A stretch of DNA of 38,376 bases from a virus: positions 1 through 38,376 of IMG/VR virus record IMGVR_UViG_3300033571_012668. The stretch is one strand, 5' to 3'. Positions 29,886-37,784 of this stretch are shown here, one piece after another. The translations under genes and the position numbers were made by a program. The notes beneath the pieces are model-generated. The model was given only the letters and a program-made list of their open reading frames with translations. It was not told the DNA's origin and searched no databases. Each line of letters begins with the position of its first letter. Positions within the stretch are counted from its first letter, which is position 1.

Positions 29886-31451
29886 ATGCGATTTAAAGAA
29901 TTGACTGATGATGATAAGATTCAAATAAGCGAAACCTACTTCAACAAACAACTTACTTGGGACATTCGAATGTCTTCACTAGCAGACCGTTACAGCGTTG
30001 CTCGTAGGACGGTAGAAAAATGGGTATCAAAACTCGGACTGACTACTAGAGCTCAAGAAGATTCACCTCAACTAAAACTAGCAAAGGCTAAGGCCTTTAA
30101 CAAAAAAAGAAAGCGTTTCATAATAACTTGGGCGCAGAACGACACGCCTGTTCATGAGACGTTTATCTCAAATATTGAAGCATACGCAGACTTCATAAAC
30201 GCCGACATTCACGTAATTGCAGGTCGATATAAGAATCCGACTTCTGTCTTTACTGACAAGAAATACGATGTCTGGTCAAAACGAATAGAGAAATACTTGG
30301 ATGCCAATCGACACGACATTCACAGATACGTTTCTATCATGTCTGACGTAAAGATCCAACCAACGGCAGTGAACCCGATGACTGGCCTACAGGGAATGAG
30401 CGGAGTAAACTCATGCGTGTTCGGTTCGCCTAAGGTACAGATGGAGATGATCCCAGTACTAGAGGGCAGCCTACCTAAAATGATGGTCACGACCGGTGCA
30501 TGTACTCTAAGGAATTACACCGACTCTAGAGCAGGAAAGAAGGGAGAGTTTCACCACACCCTAGGTTTCGTGATAGTCGAGATAAAGAACGATGAAGTCT
30601 TCTTTATGAGACAGGTAACGGCAACCGAGGACGGAAGCTTTTGTGATCTTCTTTATAGAGTAGACAAGTATTCAGGAGAAAGCCAAGTAAACTCAATAGA
30701 CGGGGTCTCTGCGATAATTTGGGGAGACCTACACTACGGTCACCATGATCCACAGGTATTTGAGTCTACTCTAGACCTAATGGATAAGATCAATCCAGAC
30801 CACGTCGTTTTACACGATGTGTTTGATGGTAAGTCAATAAGTCACCACGAAGAAAAGGATCCCTTCATCCAGTATCAAAAGGAAATGGAAGGTTCTAATT
30901 CTCTACGTAAGGAGATAGACGACCTCTTAGAAGGACTCGAAGCATTCGAAGACTATAATACGGTGATCGTTAGAAGCAATCACGATGACTTCTTAGACAG
31001 ATGGCTAAAGAACACAGACTGGCGTAGAGCTACTACTCCTAAAAACTCGTTAGAATACATGAAGTATTCGGCCGCCATATTAAGCGGTGACGCTCCAAAC
31101 GGAGTAATACCTTGGGTGATAAATAATAAATATCCCCACTTCGTAACTTTGGGACGAAGCGATAGTTATATGGTTAACGGTTGGGAGCTGGGTCAACACG
31201 GTGATATTGGTTCTGGTGGAAGTAGAGGATCTCTACAACAATTTAGAAACCTTAACACCAAGATAGTGGTAGGTCACTACCATTCGCCTGGCAGAAAGGA
31301 TGGAGCACTGGCAGTTGGAACGTCTACTCATCTAAGGGTAGGATACAACATTGGAGCCAGCGGATGGTTACACTCTCATGTAATCATTCACAAGAACGGA
31401 AAGGCTCAGCACGTTAACCTTATTAAGGGAGAATATACAACCCTAAAATAA
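29886..31451 (+). CDS. HTH-metallophosphoesterase, possibly A1-like
   Basis: 521 residues. The N-terminal helix-turn-helix (residues about 28-53, SLADRYSVARRTVEKWVSKL) precedes a middle domain and then a calcineurin-like phosphoesterase core: G280-D-L-H283 (WGDLHYGHHD), H310-D311 with F-D-G, S364-N-H366-D367 and G463-H464-Y-H466. The order D-x-H, GD-like, GNHD-like, GHxH is that of DNA- or RNA-acting metallophosphoesterases. Phage T5 A1, needed for host DNA degradation, has a metallophosphoesterase of similar size, but I am recalling this and cannot align it. It is preceded by a 43-base gap with TATAATAAACTATC at 29852-29865, suggesting separate early-type expression. Confidence 0.7.
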   Translation: MRFKELTDDDKIQISETYFNKQLTWDIRMSSLADRYSVARRTVEKWVSKLGLTTRAQEDSPQLKLAKAKAFNKKRKRFIITWAQNDTPVHETFISNIEAYADFINADIHVIAGRYKNPTSVFTDKKYDVWSKRIEKYLDANRHDIHRYVSIMSDVKIQPTAVNPMTGLQGMSGVNSCVFGSPKVQMEMIPVLEGSLPKMMVTTGACTLRNYTDSRAGKKGEFHHTLGFVIVEIKNDEVFFMRQVTATEDGSFCDLLYRVDKYSGESQVNSIDGVSAIIWGDLHYGHHDPQVFESTLDLMDKINPDHVVLHDVFDGKSISHHEEKDPFIQYQKEMEGSNSLRKEIDDLLEGLEAFEDYNTVIVRSNHDDFLDRWLKNTDWRRATTPKNSLEYMKYSAAILSGDAPNGVIPWVINNKYPHFVTLGRSDSYMVNGWELGQHGDIGSGGSRGSLQQFRNLNTKIVVGHYHSPGRKDGALAVGTSTHLRVGYNIGASGWLHSHVIIHKNGKAQHVNLIKGEYTTLK

Positions 31452-31462
31452 CCTAAGGTTAA

Positions 31463-31660
31463 ATGTCAGAGCACGAAAGCAGAAAGAATTACAAAAGATA
31501 CATTCAAGGAAAGGACCAACTAAAAAACGCGGTCATTCAACACCCTGACGAGGACGCTAAGACTTCCGTATATGACTACATGAAAGGCAACGTCAAAAGA
31601 AACCTTTGGGTTATTCCCTATGACAGATTCAAAAGGGAGATAAATAAGAAAAAGGACTAA
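31463..31660 (+). CDS. Small basic hypothetical protein
   Basis: 65 residues, very polar and basic (SEHESRKNYKRYIQGKDQLK, then NVKRNLWVIPYDRFKREINKKKD). No membrane segment, signal peptide or known motif. It follows the metallophosphoesterase gene by 11 bases and precedes 31665-33698 by 4 bases, so it is inside a continuous plus-strand unit. It might bind nucleic acid or be an adaptor; this is not supported beyond composition. Confidence 0.6.
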   Translation: MSEHESRKNYKRYIQGKDQLKNAVIQHPDEDAKTSVYDYMKGNVKRNLWVIPYDRFKREINKKKD

Positions 31661-31664
31661 AGGG

Positions 31665-33698
31665 ATGAGTTTTGCCGAATATCTTAATCAGTGGATCAAG
31701 AGTAACAATGCGCTTTTTGAGGCTAAGAAAGGAACAATGGATCCGGAAACAGAGACTGATGCTGAGACCGATAAAAAGGAGGAAGGAGGAGCCAGTGAAC
31801 TTTCTGATCTTTTTACGATAGTAAAGGAAAAGATAGGGGGCGACATACTGGACAACGACGCAAGAAACACATCGTTTCAAGCGATTCGTCAAACGCTAGA
31901 CAGTCTGGATCCTGATCAGCTATCAAAGATAGAGAGATCTAAGGAGCTTTCAGACTTAGTAAAGAACATGGCAGACTCTAAAAACCTTCCATTCTTACAG
32001 GCATACTTAAAGAACCTAAGAAGCAACCTAAATAAGATAGCTTCTGAAAAGAAGAAGTTTAAACACGGTGATGACTTTAAAAAGTTCTATAACATAAAGG
32101 CTAGAGAGTCGTTAGCCATCAATCGTATCTATAAGCTTTACACAATCTTTAACTATCTAAGCAGTCAGACTGACTTGGACATAGAAACGATGACTCTTGC
32201 ATCAATAAGAGAACAAGGAAGCCGCCTTAGAAAACAAGGAGAAGAAGAAACTTTCAAGATCACTAAAATCGGTGGAATCGACAGCGACCTAGAAGCCAAC
32301 GAGTTTGAGATAGAATACGAAGACGGCAATACTGAGAAGCTAATAAAGGCTGACTTAAAGAAATTGGTTAGATTAGACGAAGAAGGTAAGGAATCAGAAG
32401 TTGACGTTAAGATCGCTAAAACGATGCAAGACGCAATCAAGAAGCTTTCTAAATCTAGCGAAGAAGCGATCAAAAAAGAGGTTGCAGAGTCTCTTGAAGA
32501 AGACTCTAAAAAGATAGAAGAGCTACCCGACACAGAGGAAGGTAGAGAGAGCTTAGAGATAAATTGGAAACCTTTAATCGACGCATTAGGCCAACGTGAA
32601 GCCAATCAACCCGCAATAGAGAAGAAGGAAAAGACTACTCCAGTAACTTCAAAGCCTAACTGTAAAAAGAAGATGATGATTAAGAACAAGCTTCTTTCTG
32701 CATTAAGTTCTTGTCTTTTACCTAGGCTTCAAGGCGGAGAGATACTTCCTCCAGGAGGAGACTATTTCAGACTCTTTAAGTCTCTAGAGAAAAGAAACAT
32801 GGTCTGGATGGACTTTGCAATAAAAAAGGAAATGCCGGACGACGGAATTAGAGCTAGGTTTAATTCTGGAGCTAGAATCAATGAGAGTGGATCAGAATCT
32901 GACCAACTAGATTATCTAAAGCTTTGTAAGAAATGGATCATCCAATACATTGAGAGCGAAGAGGACTGTGTCCTTAATGAAAAGGATCAGACTCAAGTGA
33001 TGACTAAGCTTGAAAACATGGTGAAAGAGAAGGAGAGAGAAATAAGAAACTATTACATCTCTAAGGACATCAACATGGGTAACTTTAAAGGGATCCAGTT
33101 AAAACCGGATGTCAGACTACCTCTTTATACTAGAGTTAAGTTAGCAGTTAGCGAAGAGGATAGAATCGCAGAGAGCCCACTCAGAAACATACTAAAGGGT
33201 CTTGGACAGCTTGCTGCAGGCCTTCTTTCTGGAATAGTGGACAAGGGAGACCCGATCGTTGCTAAAAGAAACGCCGATCAAAATCGCGCCATCTTTAATG
33301 GAATAATGAGCATCGTTAGAGGAGGAGTGACAGCAGTCGGAGGAAAGCAGGCAGGTCGAGACTTTGATAAAGGAGTCGAGAAGGTTACTAAAAAGCTTAG
33401 AACTGACGCGATTGGCCTAAAACCTTATGAAAAAGGAGAAGGTGCACAGTTTTTTAAATCTGCCGAAGGCAAGACAGGTAGGGAACGTACTCTTAGAGAA
33501 GACATGTTATCTATCTCAGACGCAGGAGCACCTACAATAAACCCAGAGGCACCTGGACAGACTCACCAAGTACCAGGCACATTACCTACTGGAACAGATC
33601 CATTATTCTTAGCTGGGCCTGGGAAAAAGACTTCTAAAAAGAAGAAGACTATCGGTAAGAAGGTCTTAAGCTTTGGAGATTTCTTGAAAGACAAGTAA
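31665..33698 (+). CDS. Large tagged protein, probably internal head or tail-associated
   Basis: 677 residues. The N-terminus (MSFAEYLNQWIKSNNALFEA) carries an aromatic tag-like stretch and L-F-E; the last 11 residues (VLSFGDFLKDK) are also tag-like. Residues about 25-330 are highly charged and helical, with an acidic KEEGGASEL segment near the start. The C-terminal third has a hydrophobic Gly/Ala-rich segment (ILKGLGQLAAGLLSGIVD) followed by a basic stretch (KVTKKLRTDAIGLK) and a Pro-rich region. A membrane-active or pore-like segment is possible. No homologue is recognised. It lies upstream of the tail genes at 33746. Confidence 0.6.
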   Translation: MSFAEYLNQWIKSNNALFEAKKGTMDPETETDAETDKKEEGGASELSDLFTIVKEKIGGDILDNDARNTSFQAIRQTLDSLDPDQLSKIERSKELSDLVKNMADSKNLPFLQAYLKNLRSNLNKIASEKKKFKHGDDFKKFYNIKARESLAINRIYKLYTIFNYLSSQTDLDIETMTLASIREQGSRLRKQGEEETFKITKIGGIDSDLEANEFEIEYEDGNTEKLIKADLKKLVRLDEEGKESEVDVKIAKTMQDAIKKLSKSSEEAIKKEVAESLEEDSKKIEELPDTEEGRESLEINWKPLIDALGQREANQPAIEKKEKTTPVTSKPNCKKKMMIKNKLLSALSSCLLPRLQGGEILPPGGDYFRLFKSLEKRNMVWMDFAIKKEMPDDGIRARFNSGARINESGSESDQLDYLKLCKKWIIQYIESEEDCVLNEKDQTQVMTKLENMVKEKEREIRNYYISKDINMGNFKGIQLKPDVRLPLYTRVKLAVSEEDRIAESPLRNILKGLGQLAAGLLSGIVDKGDPIVAKRNADQNRAIFNGIMSIVRGGVTAVGGKQAGRDFDKGVEKVTKKLRTDAIGLKPYEKGEGAQFFKSAEGKTGRERTLREDMLSISDAGAPTINPEAPGQTHQVPGTLPTGTDPLFLAGPGKKTSKKKKTIGKKVLSFGDFLKDK

Positions 33699-33719
33699 TT
33701 TTGCCTTTAAATCTGACCT

Positions 33720-33730
33720 TTAATAAATAA
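33720..33730 (+). promoter_or_regulatory. Late-promoter-like element before the baseplate unit
   Basis: TTAATAAATAA in the 47-base gap before 33746, 15 bases from the ATG. This is a clear intergenic copy in front of virion structural genes, as expected for a late promoter. Confidence 0.6.
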
Positions 33731-33745
33731 AAAAAAGAAAGATAA

Positions 33746-35710
33746 ATGGGGCTTTTCAAAGGAGGTAATGGGGTAAACGAAAACTCGGAGATTGAGTTTG
33801 CGGCAAACAGCCAAGCATCTGCAAACATTGTTAGTGGCGTAACTCCATATCAAGCTAATATAGATGCTGCAATAGACGGCTCCGGTAATCAGCCGATTCG
33901 AATAATCGCTACCGAATCTATCTTTAACCCATTCAACGTGTTTAGGTATTCAAAGTTCGGAAAGGCGACAGTAGGTCCAGCCGGAGGAACCGGCAATCCT
34001 GGAAGCCACGAACTAGACCCATACAAACTTACGTATAAAAACAGTCCACGCGAAGTTGGAGAAAACTCAGAAGTAAAAACTGAAGATCTAAGGCAAAGGA
34101 TGGTTGACCACAATCCGAGCGCTAGTAGAATCTGTCAATGGGCAAACGAACAGGCAAAGGACGCCACTAATTCAGCAGGCCCACTATATCCATATCCATA
34201 TGCAATAACTGACTTTCTATGGTGTAAATACTATGGAAAGATCCCAAACAATCGACTAATAACGCTTAGACGATATCCGACTCCAGTCGAAGATAACTTA
34301 ATGGTAAGTAAGGATGTCTTGCCACTGGTTCCCATCGCACAGGCCGTGACTTGGTTTGGAGAAGGCACCGGGAATACGTTGGGTGAGTTACTTGCCCTAA
34401 GCTGGGGACTTTCTTGGACAGACAAAACAGCAGACATGCAAGATGTTGAAGGTAATGAGGTAAACGTTGCTGCCTTGCTTGATGCTGCAGGAATACCTGA
34501 GGATCAAAAATTCTTAAGACAGGCTCTGATCGCTACCCTAGGTCAGTCACAAAACGTTGGAATGTCTGCAAGCGGAGCGGACGTTAAGCTACAGGACTAT
34601 GATAAGGACGCATATGGAGATTCAGGACCCTACTGGAACCGTGTGTTGGGACCAGTCAACGTGATAAGTAAGACTAAGATGAGATCTAAGGGATTAGAAT
34701 TCGGTGAAGGCGCCAAGCCGATATCAGTAGACTTTGAATACAACCTAAGGACTTGGGCAGGAGCAAACCCTAAGATGGCTTTTCTGGATCTTCTTTCTAA
34801 CTTCCTATCCTTAACCTACAACACTGCTCCTTTTTGGGGAGGAGGAATAAGGTACTTCCAACAGACTGGGTTTCTTGCTCCTGGGTTTAATACTGATAAC
34901 TTAGAAAGAGGAAATAACGTTCAGGGAATGTATGACGTTCTAAGCGGAACTGGAGCACAGTTCTTAGGAGCAGCACAAGACCTTAAGGCTTGGGTAGACG
35001 GACTTCAAAAAAATCTAACTGGTGAAAAAAGTTTAGAAGATTGGACTAAGGCCTTAACTGAGAGTGCAGGTAACTCTAAGTTCGGTCAGATATTTGCAGG
35101 AGGTCGACTTGCCGGTCTGACTCAAAAAGGTCTAATGATGAGATCTTTATTGGACGGCCGAGCCGTGGGTGAATGGCATCTAATGATAGGTAATCCGATG
35201 GAACCTATGGCAGTAGTCGGCAACCTAGTATTGGACACGTGTAGCCTAACATTTGGGGAAGAACTAGGAGAAGACGGTTTTCCGACCACTATGAAGTTTA
35301 CGGTAGGTCTACAACACGGACGACCTAGAGCAAAACAAGACATAGAGTCAATGTTTAACTTGGGTGGAGGCCCATTGAGCTCAAGCCCGTTGGCTCCTCC
35401 TTCTAGTGCATCCAACACCTTTGGTGAAAATAATTCACTTAGAATGGCGAGTTACTATAATTCTCCAATACAGGCAGTAGACGGTGTTAAGAACAAGGCA
35501 GCAGGTCAGGACTCTCCTCCAGCAAAAACAACGACGGTCGGTAAGTATACGGCCAGTCCTGACGTTCAGGAGGCGTTAAAGAATAGAGACGCTGCATCAG
35601 AAAACCTAAACAATTACTTTAAGCCAGCGGTGGCTAGAGCATATGGAACTAACTTTGCGAATTCAAACATTCTACCTAGTTATTTCTTCAACCGCGTAAC
35701 AAAAGATTAA
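33746..35710 (+). CDS. Large tail or baseplate structural protein
   Basis: 654 residues, no tag motif. The N-terminus is polar and Asn/Gly rich; segments such as RYSKFGKATVGPAGGTGNP, NNRLITLRRYPTPVEDN and GEWHLMIGNPMEPMAVVGNL, LHGRPRAKQDIESMF look conserved and structural, but I cannot assign them to a named T4 protein. The repeated Gly/Asn turns and lack of enzyme motifs suggest a beta-rich virion component. The late-promoter-like TTAATAAATAA at 33720-33730 lies 15 bases before the ATG and opens the baseplate unit (33746-38376+). The next gene is gp53-like, so a baseplate or tail-tube role is likely. Confidence 0.6.
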   Translation: MGLFKGGNGVNENSEIEFAANSQASANIVSGVTPYQANIDAAIDGSGNQPIRIIATESIFNPFNVFRYSKFGKATVGPAGGTGNPGSHELDPYKLTYKNSPREVGENSEVKTEDLRQRMVDHNPSASRICQWANEQAKDATNSAGPLYPYPYAITDFLWCKYYGKIPNNRLITLRRYPTPVEDNLMVSKDVLPLVPIAQAVTWFGEGTGNTLGELLALSWGLSWTDKTADMQDVEGNEVNVAALLDAAGIPEDQKFLRQALIATLGQSQNVGMSASGADVKLQDYDKDAYGDSGPYWNRVLGPVNVISKTKMRSKGLEFGEGAKPISVDFEYNLRTWAGANPKMAFLDLLSNFLSLTYNTAPFWGGGIRYFQQTGFLAPGFNTDNLERGNNVQGMYDVLSGTGAQFLGAAQDLKAWVDGLQKNLTGEKSLEDWTKALTESAGNSKFGQIFAGGRLAGLTQKGLMMRSLLDGRAVGEWHLMIGNPMEPMAVVGNLVLDTCSLTFGEELGEDGFPTTMKFTVGLQHGRPRAKQDIESMFNLGGGPLSSSPLAPPSSASNTFGENNSLRMASYYNSPIQAVDGVKNKAAGQDSPPAKTTTVGKYTASPDVQEALKNRDAASENLNNYFKPAVARAYGTNFANSNILPSYFFNRVTKD

Positions 35711-35716
35711 TGAGAT

Positions 35717-36304
35717 ATGCTGACTAGTAAGATACTAACTAAGAAAAAGATTTTTAAGACTGCTGTTGGTGACATCATAGACGATCTAATAAGCTCAACG
35801 TTTAGGTATCCTGAACGAACGACTACGTTGGGTCCAGTAATGGTTAAGGAAGATGAGGCAATGCGACCAGACAGGCTAGCAAACAGGATATATTCTGACT
35901 CTTCTTTGTGGGACGTTATCCTAAAGTTTAATGGGATATCTAACCCGTTTTCCTTTGAGCCTGATGAGATAATATTTGCGCCTCAGATGCAAGTGATGAT
36001 GAAGAGCTTAACGAATCCTAGGATAGTTCCTGAAAAAGGAATGGCTGGCGTAGCAAACGAGAATGAGAAGGCACTAATAAACCCTAAGACGAATAAGGAC
36101 AAGAAGATGCTTGAGGCCCTAAGAAAAAAGGTGAATGAGATAGTTCCTCCAAACGTTAACAAGACTGGAGTCAAAAACGTTGTCTCTAGGGACGGAATAG
36201 TTGTGCTTGGCGGAAGCATGAGCCAATCTAAGGAAGCAAACACTACAGGTTCACTAAGCAGGTCTAGGGTGATAAACAACTTAAATAACTCTAATAACTT
36301 ATAG
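35717..36304 (+). CDS. 53: Baseplate wedge protein, gp53-like
   Basis: 195 residues (T4 gp53 is 196). The LysM-like core at residues about 40-95 reads EAMRPDRLANRIYSDSSLWD, then LKFNGISNPFSFEPDEIIFAPQ, close to the T4 gp53 family pattern R-P-D/x-L-x-x-x-x-Y-G-x-x-x-x-W-W/x-I-x-x-x-N-G-I-x-N-P-F. In T4, gp53 joins the baseplate wedges together with gp25. The C-terminal half is basic and polar. It follows the 33746 gene by 6 bases and precedes 36306 by 1 base. Family call is strong. Confidence 0.85.
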   Translation: MLTSKILTKKKIFKTAVGDIIDDLISSTFRYPERTTTLGPVMVKEDEAMRPDRLANRIYSDSSLWDVILKFNGISNPFSFEPDEIIFAPQMQVMMKSLTNPRIVPEKGMAGVANENEKALINPKTNKDKKMLEALRKKVNEIVPPNVNKTGVKNVVSRDGIVVLGGSMSQSKEANTTGSLSRSRVINNLNNSNNL

Positions 36305-36305
36305 C

Positions 36306-37784
36306 ATGGCATTTAATCAAATTTTAAAGAAGACTCTTGATGCCACTCTAAAGCTAGTTGAGTTGAGTGATGTTGATGACTCTAACGAGAAGGAATCAGT
36401 ATCTCTGTTAAAGAAGCCGCAAACCAAACCCACGACCGCACAAAAGGCCGGTCGAGACGAACCTTTCATAAAGATTAACGGTTACTCGGTTTTGAACATA
36501 GATTCATTGGTAATAGACGAGACCGATTTCGTGCCTAAGGTACACTTGGTTTTTGTTGACGCTGCTGGCGAGTTTAACGGAACTGCATTTCCTAAGACTA
36601 ACATGATAATGAGTGTCTATGTCAAGACGGCAAACAGTAAGTTTCTGCCTTTACGTCAAGACTTTTTGATAACTTCAATAAGATCAATGGCACCTTCACG
36701 AGGAGGAACAGACATGGGATCTACAGGAATAGAGTATGTGATAAAGGGAGAGTTATTTGTGCCTAGGCTCTATAACAATGTATCTAAGAGTTATCCTAAC
36801 CTAACTTCTAGGGATGCCTTATTTAAGGTAGCAGAGGAGTTAAAGATAGGATTTGCTGAAAATGCGGTCGCTCCGATTGACACCATGACTTGGATCAACT
36901 TTAACACGAGTCCAGCAAACTTCATAAAGGACGTGGCTAGCCATGCGTACCAAGACGTAGACTCCTTTTTTACTGCATTCATAAGCAAGGAATACTGTCT
37001 TTGTTATGTTAATGTAAATGAGCAGATGATTCCTGGAGAGTCAGACCAGACCTTTGTGAATTATACTAATGCAGCAGCAGTAGACCTAAACTCACAAGCA
37101 AAATTCGATGATGAAAGCGGAACCGTCCTTAACTTCTTAAGCACGCTTAGCTCAAGCAAAGGCAAGCCGAATTACATAATGGAGATGACTCTTATCTCAG
37201 ACCAAGGACAGATATTAAAGTCAAACGGTTATAAGAAGAAGGTCTATTACTATGACCAGTCACTGACTTCTGAACCTTCTGAGAAATTCATAGACTATTT
37301 CGTGGCTCCGACAAACACGGTAGGCCTACCGGAAGATCAGATACTTTTGCCTGAACCCGAAGGACTAAGCGATATTGGGCTAAAGAAATGGATGAATATC
37401 GAGTATGGTAACACTCACTCTAAATGGAATCACGCAAGGGTGACTAACGATGTAAACCTAAAGGAATTAGAAAAGATTTATATGAAGATTACCCTTGATG
37501 GAATAAACTTTCAAATCATACGAGGTTCGGTGATTCCATTGGTGATATCACAAAGGGTTGCCCAGCAAGTAAGAAAGGAATTTAGCAAAGAAAACTATGA
37601 GGAGGTATTAGACCAAAACGAGAGTCCAGAAAACGAGGTGCCAGACAAACAGTTAAGCGGAAAGTATTGGGTCAAGGCTGCAAAGTATCACTTTGATGGA
37701 TCTACTAAGAAATTTCAAACCGAACTCTTCTTAGCTAGAAGAGAATGGGTTCCTTCTAAAAAAATAGAAACGCCTAATGTATAA
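36306..37784 (+). CDS. Baseplate hub-like structural protein
   Basis: 492 residues. The middle has PFIKINGYSVLNIDSLVIDE and FVPKVHLVFVDAAGEF, then LRQDFLITSIRSM, in the order of a hub-like beta-rich domain (tail-associated gp27/GpD type). Later come TMTWINFNTSPANFIKDVAS and the end GKYWVKAAKYHFDGSTKKF, TELFLARREWVP, a stretch typical of baseplate-hub proteins of contractile phages. No lysozyme motif is present. It starts 1 base after gp53 and its stop overlaps the start of the next gene by 8 bases, so these are coupled. The hub assignment rests on pattern and context. Confidence 0.6.
   Translation: MAFNQILKKTLDATLKLVELSDVDDSNEKESVSLLKKPQTKPTTAQKAGRDEPFIKINGYSVLNIDSLVIDETDFVPKVHLVFVDAAGEFNGTAFPKTNMIMSVYVKTANSKFLPLRQDFLITSIRSMAPSRGGTDMGSTGIEYVIKGELFVPRLYNNVSKSYPNLTSRDALFKVAEELKIGFAENAVAPIDTMTWINFNTSPANFIKDVASHAYQDVDSFFTAFISKEYCLCYVNVNEQMIPGESDQTFVNYTNAAAVDLNSQAKFDDESGTVLNFLSTLSSSKGKPNYIMEMTLISDQGQILKSNGYKKKVYYYDQSLTSEPSEKFIDYFVAPTNTVGLPEDQILLPEPEGLSDIGLKKWMNIEYGNTHSKWNHARVTNDVNLKELEKIYMKITLDGINFQIIRGSVIPLVISQRVAQQVRKEFSKENYEEVLDQNESPENEVPDKQLSGKYWVKAAKYHFDGSTKKFQTELFLARREWVPSKKIETPNV

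Noticed and set aside
32165-32605. Minus-strand frame of 146 residues inside the 31665 gene
   Set aside because: Ser/Leu-rich antisense product of a Glu/Lys-rich gene; no start context.
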